Assembly (NCBI GenBank): GCA_964036155.1
Contig: OZ038423.1
Location: forward strand, 19,917,249-19,981,248
From: Diploscapter coronatus
Taxonomy: Eukaryota > Nematoda > Chromadorea > Rhabditida > Rhabditidae
DNA length: 64,000 nt
Direction of reading: 5' to 3'
The stretch's first letter is position 1, and every line of letters starts with the position of its first letter. A model generated the notes under the pieces. It was not told the DNA's origin. It saw nothing but the letters and a program-made list of their open reading frames with translations, and did no database searches. The translations under genes and the position numbers were made by a program. Below are positions 1 through 11,600 of this stretch, piece after piece.

Positions 1-886
1 CCTCATCCGATCACAATGTTCGTCAGTCCGCTAGAGTTTAGCCATTCCACTTTATCTCGCATAGTTAAATTGAACTTCCCTTACATCTCCTGCCCTATCT
101 AAAATTCCATACATGATAATGGTATCGTGCGCGTTTCAATCCTCACCCACATCTTTTCTAAATCAAATATCTTCTAATTTCTTTATTCTACCAGCTCTCC
201 AATTACGCAGTATCATTTTCGTCATTTCTTTGTTTGTGTTTGTGATATTGCCTTTTTCCCACTTCCTTCTCCCTATGCCCATCCCCCTTTTAATTCATTA
301 TCTTCTTCCTTCCTTCCTCCTTTCAATAATTGCCATCCGATTTCTTTATCTTCCACTATTTTGCGGTCATTAAATTGTCGATTGAGAATGGGGAATTTAG
401 CACGCAATAGTTCATCATAGCTGTCTGCTCCTGGTTCCTCTGGCCCTTGGCTATGCAATTATGCGAAGATTATTATTGCTATTGGTGAATATGATTTCGA
501 ATAGAGTCTGGTCTTTACAATCAGACGCATCTTTTATCAAATTTTCTACGGGTTTCATAGACAATTCTGCTTCTTTCTTTTATTAGTTTTACCTTCTTAC
601 TTGTTACAGAAATCTCGCAGTCTGTAATAAATGTTAAACTTAGAAAAATGGAATATATGATAGGCTTTTCTTTCTTCCTAATATCAAATTTCTAAATTTC
701 GTGATTTAAATTTGCTCTTCACGATGTTTTTTCTTCTAAATTGAAATTTCGAACGTTTCCTGATGGGATGTGACATGCTTTCTGTCTGGAACACGCCAAT
801 TTTGGCTGACTGCATATTTTCGTTACATAACTGCGAGTTGTAATAAGATATAAAAATCCACGCATGTTTCTTTTTCTCGTCTTATC

Positions 887-1265
887 TTTAGGTTCCCCAA
901 GTAGATATGCCAAATCGCGTTTTGAGACAAACTTTTTGAACAGACAGATGGTTTGGGTTGTAAATAAGGCTTCTGTGGAGAAAGTTAAAAATACGAGTTT
1001 TCTAAACCGAAAAGAAACGCAAAAACTCAACACCCGAAGTGAGCAAACCTTCGCAAACGAAATACTGCTTATGTGTGACTACGTGCCAGTAATTTGGCGT
1101 AATTTTTGGCAGAGAACCATTTATCAGGTTTGTCGTCGATTTAGGGGTGGACTTTTTTATGATATCTTGGGTTTGAAGGATACTACCTTCCAAAATCTGT
1201 GGTCCCAAACTATTACGTTTCTACCAGAAACGCATTTTTGCAAGGGGCAGAGCTTGGTGACTCTA
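887..1265 (-). repeat. Interspersed repeat, copy A
   Basis: This stretch aligns along most of its length with 11585-11965 in the same orientation. Shared blocks include the region after CCAAATCGC, the block CTCAACACCCGAAGTGAG versus the equivalent at about 11730, and the block TCGTCGATTTAGGGG near 1131. On the minus strand it contains the core, here GCCAAAAATTACGCC, that recurs in other elements in the window. No coding capacity is conserved between the copies, so it is probably a non-autonomous element. Exact ends are uncertain by about 10-20 bp. Confidence 0.75.
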
Positions 1266-1269
1266 CCTA

Positions 1270-2450
1270 TCTTATTCGCATTTCATCTTCTCGTATGTTG
1301 TTTTTTCCCTTCAAATTACAATCTGCTCGTTTCTCGCTCTTTTGCTGCACCTATGTTTCCCGTGCCTTTCCCATTCTCTATCCTCTTATTCAAATGGGAT
1401 TCCCTGCTTTCAGTCATTTCAGTTCTTTTGCTCTCTCAATATTCTCCCTTTATGCTCCCACCATTCCCATTTTCGGAGGTAATTATTCAACCAAACCGCG
1501 CCCATGTTTCTTGATGTATTTTCTTAAGGTGGACTCTAACAGATCAGTGTCTTCATCATCATTCCTTCTATGAGCTATGAAAGCTTTCTCTTTCCAAACT
1601 TCTAGCTTTGTTCGATAATTGAGGTAGTCTTCTCTCTCTCTCTCTACTTTCTACTCCTCTACTCTGCCCCAGGCAGTTGCAGTCTGCATTCCTCGCAGCT
1701 TTCCTTCTACCCCTTCTGTTTCTGTCTTTGAGTGACTCTTCTCCTCTCCTTCCCTAATAAGTCAAAGTACTTTGATGAGTCCAGCTTAGTTTCTTCGTCT
1801 CTGCACTTCGAGAACTTCGCGAACCTTCTCATCAACTCATTCGTCTTCCATTAAACTCTCCTTTCCTATCAAAGATCCTAAATCCTCCGTGAGAAACACA
1901 CAATTGCATCATGTTTCATTGAGAAAGGTCATTTTTCTATCACGAAAACTGCGTAAAAACCCTTTTCAAGGGTAAAAAACTGAGCAATTCCTTCTCATAT
2001 CTCTAGTTTCGATCCATCTTTTCCTGACTTGCTGATCTCTTCAATTGTTTCCAACATCCCCTGTATCCTTTATCATCCCCTCTCCCTCTGAATCGACCTT
2101 TTTGCCTTTTCGTCTTCAAATTTCCCCATTGTTATTCTCTAAGCGAATATTTCATTTTTTTTGTCAGTTTCCCTCTCGTTTTGCCCTGTTTCGCCGTACA
2201 TATTTGAGCAGCTCACTCTCTACTCTCATTGGCTTTTGAATGGCCTGCAGTCAGCCAGTCAGCCATTCACCTTGCAGTGTTTCAGTCTTAAATAAGCATC
2301 TCCCTCCCTCATCTCCAATCCATCTCTACTCTTCATTCACATGTTCTCTCTCAGCTCTGATTGGCCTCATCATTTATCTCCTTCAAATTCGGTTTCTGTT
2401 CCTTTTACCTTCCTGGTTTCTATCCATCGATCTAGCAGCATCTTTGCCCT
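1270..2450 (+). other. Long sense-strand pyrimidine-rich tract
   Basis: The plus strand here is strongly enriched in C and T, with CTCTCTC and CTTCCC runs, and lies directly upstream of the plus-strand receptor gene. Similar tracts with pyrimidines on the sense strand precede several other genes in the window. It may be part of promoters or simply strand-asymmetric low-complexity DNA; nothing here distinguishes the two. Confidence 0.5.
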
Positions 2451-2674
2451 TTCAGAAAAACAAAAAACTAATTTTTCCCAAGAATTCCCGTAATTTTGTA
2501 TTTTGCATTTTAATCAGCATTTCAAGTATACCCACGTCTACTTCTGCTCGTTAAGAGCCCATAAATAGAAGAAAACGAAATGTCGAATAATGTCGATTTT
2601 TCAGTACCTTCTAATTTATTAGCGACTAATTCAAGTGCCTATTGTCTATTCATTTTACAATATATTTCGTTTCA

Positions 2675-5600
2675 ATGGACTCTACAGAAAATGTGGCATC
2701 CACAATCGAAACTTCTGCAGAACTCAAACAAATGAATGAAGATGATGTTGTTCTGTCGTTCAGTAGTCAGGTATTATTATCGATGATCAAAGATAAACAA
2801 TTTATTTTCCTAAAATTTTGAAGCGTGGGAATTATTCATTTATTTGGAGCACAACGTTACATGGCTCCCCTTTTCACTTTTCTCATTTTTCTCTGCGTCT
2901 CTCGGCGAGAGAGATAAAATTCGTCATAAAGTGGCTCATTGGCCTATAGTGTAGTGGTAGTGTGCTTATTTTTGCAAGTTACGCTAAAGGCGAGAGGGGT
3001 TGGGGGATCGACTCTCGGTGGGGTAAAAATTTTTGCCAAAAATCGCTCGACTATTGCACACGAGTTTATCCTCGGGGTGGGCCCACTAGTCCTGTGTGGC
3101 TAGGATAGGTCGACTGGTCCCATTATGGACTGAGAGTAGCCGAGCCCACCCAATGGGAGGACTAGAAAAAAAAAACCAGCGTCACGGATAGGGCCCGCGT
3201 CGGTGAGTAAGAGGAAATGCAAGATTTTAAATTTTATGTTTCTCAGTCATTGACAAGTTCTATATTGAATTTTGAACAAAATTAAACATTTTTATTCACT
3301 AATTTGGATAAAAAAAAACAATCCAAAAACGATTTGATTAGAGATAATTATTTTTTAGATCGAAGAATTGTTTATCAATTGTCGCGAATATCAATAAAGA
3401 ATACTGAAACTTTACATAAAATATCGCGACAATTGAAATAAAATGATCATTTCTAGACTTTCATGCAAAGAGAAATATTTCAAGGGGTTTCTGACAATTT
3501 CATGAAATTCTAAAGGAAATTTCACAGCATTTTGAAAAAAGAGCTCAACAAATTTACATAACAACTGATTAAAATAGCCAATCAAATTTTCAATTGGATG
3601 TTTTTGAAGCAAAAATCGAATATAATTAACAAATTTTACCTGGGAAAAAGCGGCCACAGCGAACGAAACCCTGTCAAAGTAATCCGAGAAAATCCTGAAA
3701 ATTAGCACATCTTTAACCTCGGATTATTTAAGATTTTTCTCAAAAAATTAAAGTTGAAGATAATTATCTTTTCACAAAACGTTTAGAAACAAAAAAAAAA
3801 CTCTAATAAAATTCTGCCCACCTTTGAGATGCAGCGAATGGTTCGACGGGCGCCCAGAATCCTTAGTTGATGATCTGAATATCTGCTGATTAATATTCGG
3901 ATAAAATTAAATAAAAAACGTGAAAGATAACGCGAATATCGACAAAAATTGAAAAAATGGGCCAAAAGGGCCTAAAATAGCCGACGACTACGGTTGTTCT
4001 CTCGTCGGGAGAAAAGAAAAAAAGAAAAGTCTGCGTCTCCTCATTTCACGCGCTATTTCTTTTCTTATTTTCTCCTCATTTCACGCGCTATTTCTTTTCT
4101 TATTTTCTCCTCATTTCACGTACTATTTCTTTTCTTATTTTCTCCTCATTTTGCGTACTATTTTGTTTTCTTCTTTTCTCTTCATATCGCGCGCTATCTC
4201 CTTTCTTATTTTCTCCCCACTTTGTGCGTTATTTTTTCGCTGCTCGCGCGTTGTTTATACCGTGAAAAGGGAGCCATGTAACGTTGTGTTGGAGTCAATT
4301 TGACAACGTTCATTGATTTTGAGATCTATTCCAAAATTACGTAATGCACACCTGGAACCTTCAAAATTGTGCATCATTTTTTAACTGCCACTTATTCACG
4401 GTATTATATTCAGAAATCTGTATACTTTCACGAATGAGCATTATCATAATAAAAGATAGGAAAATCTTTTGATATTCAACATGGATTGCATCGTGTAATC
4501 CTACTGAAACATTTTTAATAGCGATTGACACATGATCACGAGTAGCGTGGCAAAACTACATTTTTACAGAAAATAATTTCGCTTTTCTCAAATCCGTTGT
4601 TTTATTTCCCGATTTTCTGCAAAATTTAAAAGCATTGCCGCAAAACGTAGTTCGAAGACCTTCATTTTATTTTAGCCGGATCTTTAGATAAAATGTTTGA
4701 CAAACATTTAGCTGTCAAGATAGCTATTCAGTAATGATGTATCGAATATCTAAAAATGAACAGACATTACGTCGCAATAATTAATGATCATGCAATCGAT
4801 AAATATTCAGGTAGAAAGAGTGATGTATGGAGTTGCTATTGTAATTGGATTAATTGCATTTATTTACACTGTCCGAAAATTATGCAGGTAATTCAATAAT
4901 TTAATCATTATTTATGACTAAAACCTAGCAACTTTTAAAAATAGTCGAGAAAAAATAAAACTTGCGCTAATGCTTTTCGTTCAGAACTCATCGTCATGAT
5001 ATGGTATTTGCCGCGCGATTGTTCGAATACAAAATCTCTCTTACTGTAGCTGATTCATTAATTTTATTTGTCTATGCTCCAACGCAATTCATCTGGCTGA
5101 GTACGTTCTGGGTAAGGAATAAGAAAGGGATAAATAAAAAGTGCAACTTGCAAATGAAATGCCGAGGGAGCTGATTTACTGATTTGCAGTTCTATGGTGG
5201 GGATTGCCTGTGCAGATTGCTCAAATTCCTGTCGACATTCGGATTCCATCTGACAGCCAACATACAGGTTCTTGTGGCTTTGGATCGACTGTTTCTGACA
5301 GCCAAAATGAATCGGGTCACAAGAATTGTAAGCGAATTCAGTAATAGAAAATATTAAAAATCTAAGAACGTCATTTGATGAAGCGAATTGGGGGTAGAGT
5401 AAAATTTTATAAGAGCATCCTGAAAATCTTGCCTCATTCTTCATTTCGAAAAATGTATTTTGTCAGGGTTGTGCGAAACTTCGAGGTTTTTCCAGGAAAA
5501 CGAAGTTACTTCAATTTCGAAGAGAAAAAAGACTTCGACTTCGAATTGACATTTCTAAATAAAACCAATTTTGACTTTTATTTTTTTTAATTTTCAACTT

Positions 5601-8135
5601 CGCACAATCCCGTTTCTTGCATATAACATGCTCTAAATGATACCAACTTTATTTCAAATCTTTATGTAAACGATAAACAATAATGCACAGGGTGTTCATT
5701 TATAATTTTAGTACTTATCTTTGCTCTTAATTTTTTTCCTAATAACTTTTTGAAAACGGGATCTTATTATCGGTAATGGGAGAAATGTGAAAATATATGG
5801 TTTTGCCCATTTTCCACTTACGTGTAGACCTGAACATATCAGTGGCGGATCCTTTTTCGGACTTAGCCGCCGAAAAATCGAATTTTAAAATGAATTTTTC
5901 GGCACAAATTTGATATGAAAAATATGCAGAATTTTGTGCTGATTCCGAATCTGAAATCTGTTTTCAACTTGTATTAGATTGAAGCGAGCTATGGTCGAAA
6001 AATTGCAAGCTCAATGCTAAGGAAAAACAAAATTTATCTCGCCACCGGTGGTGGTATACCCAGGGCTGTCCGTAAATGGGAAAAGGATAAAATCAGTAAA
6101 CTCATACATTTTCATGAATGTCTTACCGAGCTGAATTAAGGTCAGTTGACCGTTTTCAAAAATAACTATTGAAAAAAATTAAGAGTAAAAATAAATACTA
6201 AAATTATAAATGAACACCCTGTACTTATTTAGGGCCGTAACTATCAATATAACACTCGCATAAGTCTGGCGATATCGTGGATTCTCGCCTTGATATGTGC
6301 TCTTCCACAACTTTTCATATTTCGGGTCGCTACTTCACCCATGAACACTCCGCAATGCATAACTAAATGGTCAGACAGAAACCGTAGCTTGATCTGAGTT
6401 CAAATGAGAATATTTCAGGCTTGAATTTCGACTTGCCCATCAGAAACAAATCTCGTACATTAGGGAGTACGATAATTTCATGCAAGCCTACGAAGATCAA
6501 TCCTCCAACTTGTTCTATCCAAATGGCACTTTCCGATATTCTGCCCTTCTCTCCCCTCCTCCCGTTCCAGAATTAGTCCTCAATGCGACTCTCGACCAGA
6601 TGAATTTTCTGGAAGATCTCTACAGCATCATTCATCTATCCACAATCTGTCTGCTTCCTTACATTCTCGAGCTTCTATGCTATTCTGCAATTCTGTACAT
6701 TCTCAGCGTCGCTAGCAAGGGCGATTTCATATCGTTAAAGGACCTATTCATCAAGTAAGCTAAAATCAGGAATGAGCAGTATATCGAGTTAGTCAACGAA
6801 AACTAATGATGAAGATCATGTCCTGTAAATTTGTGTTGAGAAAGCAAAAATGCCATGAGAGCCATCGTTAAAGATGAAATATAAACGAAGATCTAAAAAT
6901 TGAAAGAAGTCACTTGTCTTTGGATTAGCTTATCTTACATTATTTCGATTACTTTTCATACAATTTGGATTCTTCTCAATGTCGTAACGACGCCGCAACA
7001 TGGTTAAGTAATGTATAAATTGAGAGAACGTTCCCCACCTCACCTAATCCTACATACTATTTCGCTATATTGCGTCGCTCTGTTATTGCTAAGAATCCAG
7101 ATATCCATTTTTAATAAAACTGCCATATTTCAGATTCATATGCTGCAATCGATACAAATCTTCTACAAATAGATCTGACAATGGGAAATGTGAATCTTCT
7201 CAGCCAGTAAGACTATTTGTCTCTTGACTAAATAGTTAAAAATTATTTAGACAATAGAAAGTCGGACTTCTGGCTCACAATCAGCGGAATGGAAGAATCA
7301 GAGCTACCTGCTTAGCAATTCATTCAGAAGTAAGTATTGCATTATCCCTTACTATTCTATGTTTATTATCTTACAGAGGTGCAGCTTCGCGAGGAAGACC
7401 CTCGACCCCGTTCAGCCTCATTCGGCAGCGCTCCACTTCCAAGACAGATGTCCAACTCACAATCCACTGCCTCTTGTCTCGTGTCGAGTCAACTCTCACA
7501 GGCTGCACAGATTCTGCCAACCAAACCACCGTCTAGTCAAACTGGTATGTGATCTTCATTAGGATCGATGAAATGTAGATCTGACATCCTAAATTTCACC
7601 CTACAACCGAGCTTCATTCAAAAAGAAGAGCTTTTTAAAGATCATTTTGTAGAGCCCCTAGTGCAGAGGCCCTCGTTTCTTCTGCGTTTCATCGCGGGTC
7701 GAGTACTCCGTTTCTCGGACGAGCGGGTTCCCCTGCGTCCTCGCTATGCCTCGTGTGCTCCCACATCCACTCTGGATGCCTCAACGCCGGTCCGACCTCG
7801 ATGGCTCTCCACAGTCGAAGCAGCTCGTCGTTCAGCCCGCAAGAAGACAGTCCTCATGCTGTCGCTCAATTTGCTCTTCTGGGGCCCCTATGCCTGCATG
7901 GCAATCATCTCCCAGATAACTGTCTTCGACAACTTCACTCTATTCCAGTATGTTAGCGCGCTGGTCACCTTCAACTCAATCAGTAACATTCTTTTGTAAC
8001 GGGTAATTGACTTCTCAGATCATCGTTTCTGATCTCTATTATCATTTTCTTAGAGCCGGGTTCAAGCATTTTTACAGTATTTTCCATGTCACATGTATTG
8101 AGATTTCACAACGATATGGTTTATTGTTGATTTGA
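2675..8135 (+). CDS. Rhodopsin-class peptide GPCR, GnRH/AKH/vasopressin-receptor-like
   Basis: Twelve exons (2675-2770, 4811-4887, 4985-5111, 5190-5327, 6233-6369, 6419-6754, 7134-7206, 7251-7329, 7377-7544, 7667-7789, 7836-7995, 8054-8135) join in phase to 531 aa. TM1 is in exon 2, TM2 in exon 3. The TM3 disulfide cysteine is in GGDCLCRLL, and DRL stands at the DRY position. TM4 runs into ALPQLFIFR, a signature of the GnRH/AKH/vasopressin receptor group, with the partner cysteine in PQCITKW. TM6 carries FWGPY in place of CWxPY. Extracellular loop 2 is unusually long (about 75 residues, sites NGT and NAT), and intracellular loop 3 is about 150 residues and Ser/Pro-rich. TM7 ends NSISNILL, lacking NPxxY. 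The last two introns are inferred from phase; without the final intron the protein stops at 7999. Probably a plasma-membrane neuropeptide receptor; ligand unknown. Confidence 0.82.
2941..3200 (+). mobile_element. tRNA-derived SINE-like unit nested in the TIR element
   Basis: The head resembles a tRNA promoter: an A-box-like TATAGTGTAGTGGTAG at 2945-2960 and a degenerate B-box-like GGATCGACTC about 45 nt later. It continues into a GC-rich unrelated body (GTGGGCCCACTAG) and an A-rich run near 3165. This order (tRNA-like head, body, A-run) is that of a SINE. About 35 bp follow the A-run before AT-rich sequence resumes, so the 3' end is uncertain, and I did not find a clear target duplication. 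Confidence 0.6.
4036..4245. repeat. 35-bp tandem array, about six copies
   Basis: A unit of about 35 bp beginning TCTCCTCATTTCACGCGC and continuing with a T-rich tail repeats about six times. The first three copies are nearly identical and the later ones diverge. It lies just inside the right end of the 1.44-kb TIR element. The open frame across it is a product of the repeat. Confidence 0.85.
5465..5612. mobile_element. Hairpin-forming element in a receptor intron
   Basis: The start CAGGGTTGTGCGAA is matched in reverse complement by TTCGCACAATCCCG at the end. It lies in the intron after 5327. The middle repeats CTTCGA-type words. It looks like a small fold-back MITE; no clear target duplication. 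Confidence 0.55.
5688..6221. mobile_element. 534-bp inverted-repeat element abutting a splice acceptor
   Basis: The ends are inverted copies starting CAGGGTGTTCATTTATAATT, with imperfect pairing extending 60-70 bp inward. The right end stops about 11 bp before the acceptor of the receptor exon at 6233, so this intron's polypyrimidine and branch region is largely element-derived. There is no coding content. CAGGGTG ends are common in non-autonomous DNA transposons; the superfamily is not resolved. Confidence 0.75.
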
Positions 8136-8612
8136 GATTTTGTTTAGGCTTTCGAATTTTCGACTATAAATCTTTATGATTCCAATTGAGAAATTATTAT
8201 TAGTAGTATTAGAGATTTTAGCAAAAGTAACAAATTAGTCATGAAAATTGAGGAAAAATGTAAATTTGATGAGATCTCATGAAAATTTGACCCGTTTGAT
8301 AAGATTCAAATGATTATTTAAACCTGGATATTGGCCATTCATTTGATAATAGTTAGTGGAAAGTGAAATTAGATAGATTTTGATTTGATTTAGCATATTA
8401 AGGTTTGAAAACCCAATTATTTTGATTTCATGATGTTGATAATAATTGAACCAAGGAAGAAATAATTCAAATTCAAATTCAAATTTAAATAACTACCTGC
8501 AAAATAAGTGACAATGATAAATTAAGTCAAGATTTTAGCATTCGATATTAAAGAGGTGCCATACTCTGGGCAGTAATAATACAAATGTCCCCATTCATTA
8601 ATTACCATTAAT

Positions 8613-11600
8613 TCAATTAATAACCGCTCCATTTCCATCCACATCATCACCTTCCTCTTCAGGCAGTCTTCTCTTCCTTGCAATTATCCAGCAAATAATC
8701 ACGAAAACGACAGCGAATGTTTGAATGATAGCATTTGTCAGATGGAAATCCACTCGGAAGCTATTATTGTCATACAAAACACAGTTGCCTTTGTCTGCAA
8801 ATGGCGATAATAAAAAATTTAACAAGTAGTTTATGAAAAAAATCTTTACCATGTGGACATCTCGAATTCCAAAGAATGCAATTGTAATCGATGATCCATC
8901 CGAAAATCAGGGGAGATGGAATGAAGCCGAGTGCATTCGTTATGCAGGAAGCGAGAGAAAGTGCCATTACTTTCTGAAATTTGCATAAGACACGTTCTTC
9001 GTAAAAATCGAGTTTTCTATAAAGGGGGGTGGTACCCAAGAAGTTGACCCTCAATATTCGAGCTGATTTTTTGTTCCTGGGGGTTTTCGACTACGCTGAT
9101 TACGAATATGACGGTTAAAACTCGATCCAATCACTTGTTCCACATGTTCCGGAAGGTCCGCATACGGTAGTTCCGAAAAATTCTATTTTCGTTATTCGGC
9201 ATGGGAAAAATTCAGCTTTGGTATCAAAATGCTCGCAGAGACCAACTGAACACGATTCTGAAAAGGTCTCGTCGAAATGACACTAAATAAGGAAGTTATG
9301 ATGAACATAGTGAAACATATGGAAAATGTCATATTAAGTTTTCGCTTCTTTTAATTTTTAATTCTTTAAAAACCCCAGATTCCGTGAGTTATTTATACCG
9401 GGAAGTGGCCCAGGTCTTCTAGTTTCTGGAACACTTGACCGTTTTCCTATAGACTGCCCGCTAGAGAAGAAATGTCACTTCTTCGAAGAGTTGTCATGAC
9501 TCATTTTTGCCTAGTTTGATTTCAAAAATTCATAACTTCCATAATTCTAAACCAAATTCGATAATTCTTTTTTTATTCGATAGAATTTAATCCATAGATT
9601 ATTAGGCAATAAAATAAGAATTTTTTTCGAATACCAATTTCTGCAGAAATGCGCACTTTTCGCGTCATGGTTGCGTATTTTTCAACCTGTCCTGGGTTTA
9701 CGCGTAAATGGCGTTGGAAAAATTCGTCCTTCCAGTATGTTGCGTAGATGGACATGGTGAACAACTTTGTTTCAGGACCGACCTCGAATTCAAATTGGTA
9801 TGAGCTCCAGAATTTTTTAAAGTTCAACGGCTAACTATTGCAAAGTGCCTTTAGGGCAGTAAACTTCAAAAATTCATAGCTTCCTATATTTCACACCAAA
9901 TTTCATGATTACTTTTTTATTTTGTAGATCTTGAGTAGGAGAATAAATTCTAAATATAAAGAAAATTTATAGAAATTAATTTTGGCGGGAGAAATTAGCC
10001 TAAGTTACTCTATATACCCGTACTGTGTTTACAAGGGTAATGTGAGTTAAAGTTGGAATTTTCAATAAAATCTTGTAGAGCCCTTCAAATTGAACAAATT
10101 GTATCCAGAACTTATTTTAGAATGTGCACACACAGAGAGATATGAATTTTTGAAATTTACTGCCCTAAAGGCACTTTGCAATAGTTAGCCGTTGAACTTA
10201 AAAAAATTCTAGAGCTCAAACAAATGTGAATCTGAGATCGGTTCTGAAACAAAGTTGTTCACCATGTCCATCTACGCAACATACTGGAAGGACGAATTTT
10301 TCCAACGCCATTTACGCGTAAACCCAGGACAGGTTGAAAAATACGCAACCATGACGCGAAAAGTGCGCATTTCTGCAGAAATTGGTATTCGAAAAAAATT
10401 CTTATTTTATTGCCTAATAATCTATGGATTAAATTCTATCGAATAAAAAAAGAATTATCGAATTTGGTTTAGAATTATGGAAGTTATGAATTTTTGAAAT
10501 CAAACTAGGCAAAAATGAGTCATGACAACTCTTCGAAGAAGTGACATTTCTTCTCTAGCGGGCAGTCTATAGGAAAACGGTCAAGTGTTCCAGAAACTAG
10601 AAGACCTGGGCCACTTCCCGGTATAAATAACTCACGGAATCTGGGGTTTTTAAAGAATTAAAAATTAAAAGAAGCGAAAACTTAATATGACATTTTCCAT
10701 ATGTTTCACTATGTTCATCATAACTTCCTTATTCGGTGTCATTTCGACGAAGTCTTTTCAGAATCGTACTCAGCTGGTCTCTGCGAGCATTTTAATACCA
10801 AATTTGAATTTTTCCCATGCAGAATAACGAAAATAGAATTTTTCGGAACTACCGTATGCGGACCTTCCGGAACATGTGGAACAAGTGATTGGATCGAGTT
10901 TTAACCGTCATATTCGTAATCAGCGTAGTCGAAAACCCCCAGGAACAAAAAATCAGCTCGAATATTGAGGGTCAACTTCTTGGGTACCACCCCATACTCG
11001 ATTCTTACGAAGAACGTGTCATAAGTAAGAAACGATGGAGATGATAAAAATTCGTTAAAAATATTTCATTGTTATTCCACCATAAAAGCGATTTCTGAAA
11101 TAAGACTATCACTTATTTAAATTTCAGTCGAAATTTTTCACGTGCATAATTATATAATGTGCGCATTATGAGAAAAACTTGTCTAATATTAGTTTTTCTT
11201 TACTAAATATGTAATTTGCTAATGCGTAATAGGAGACAAATTTTGGACTTGATTCCAAGTCAAAAGATAATTTAGGATAAAAATGCAGAAAATACTAAAG
11301 AGATGTTTGAAAATCGGCAAAATATTATGAAACTTGCAACCATAAGATAAATTTACAAGATCTCACCTGGTCGTCATAGACAGATCGTAATATGATCATC
11401 ATGTTGACCATAAAGAACAAATTCCCGGCGAAAAGGCCGAAGTACATCAGAGCTAAGTATCCGAATAGGATATCGCACGAGGGATGCACGATTCCTTTGA
11501 TGACTGTTTCTCCATTCTGGGCGCAATAGCAGTTACTCCACTGAAACACAGGATATAAGAAGCTTGAACATTTAGAAATAACGCTAGGATCCCTAAACAG

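Larger units (their letters stand above)
1..2674. other. Gene-poor left flank, pyrimidine-rich
   Basis: I see no open frame here with coding-like third-position bias, so this looks like spacer and upstream region of the receptor gene that starts at 2675. It holds one interspersed repeat (887-1265), a short CT microsatellite near 1630, and a long pyrimidine-rich stretch (about 1270-2450). The longer open frames in it are by-products of the low-complexity composition. Confidence 0.6.
2850..4288. mobile_element. 1.44-kb terminal-inverted-repeat element in receptor intron 1
   Basis: The ends are inverted copies beginning CACAACGTTACATGGCTCCC, flanked by the 6-bp direct repeat TTGGAG at 2844-2849 and 4289-4294. 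It makes up most of the first intron of the receptor gene. Inside are a tRNA-derived SINE-like unit (2941 on) and a 35-bp tandem array (4036-4245). There is no transposase-like frame, so it is presumably non-autonomous. I cannot place it in a superfamily: a 6-bp duplication with CACAA ends is not diagnostic to me. Confidence 0.8.

Noticed and set aside
3994..4281. 95-residue open frame on the plus strand
   Set aside because: It is a translation of the 35-bp tandem array inside a transposon; its periodic peptide follows the repeat.
9573..10446. Identical 63-84 residue frames on both strands
   Set aside because: They are mirror copies in the two arms of the fold-back element and show no protein family features.
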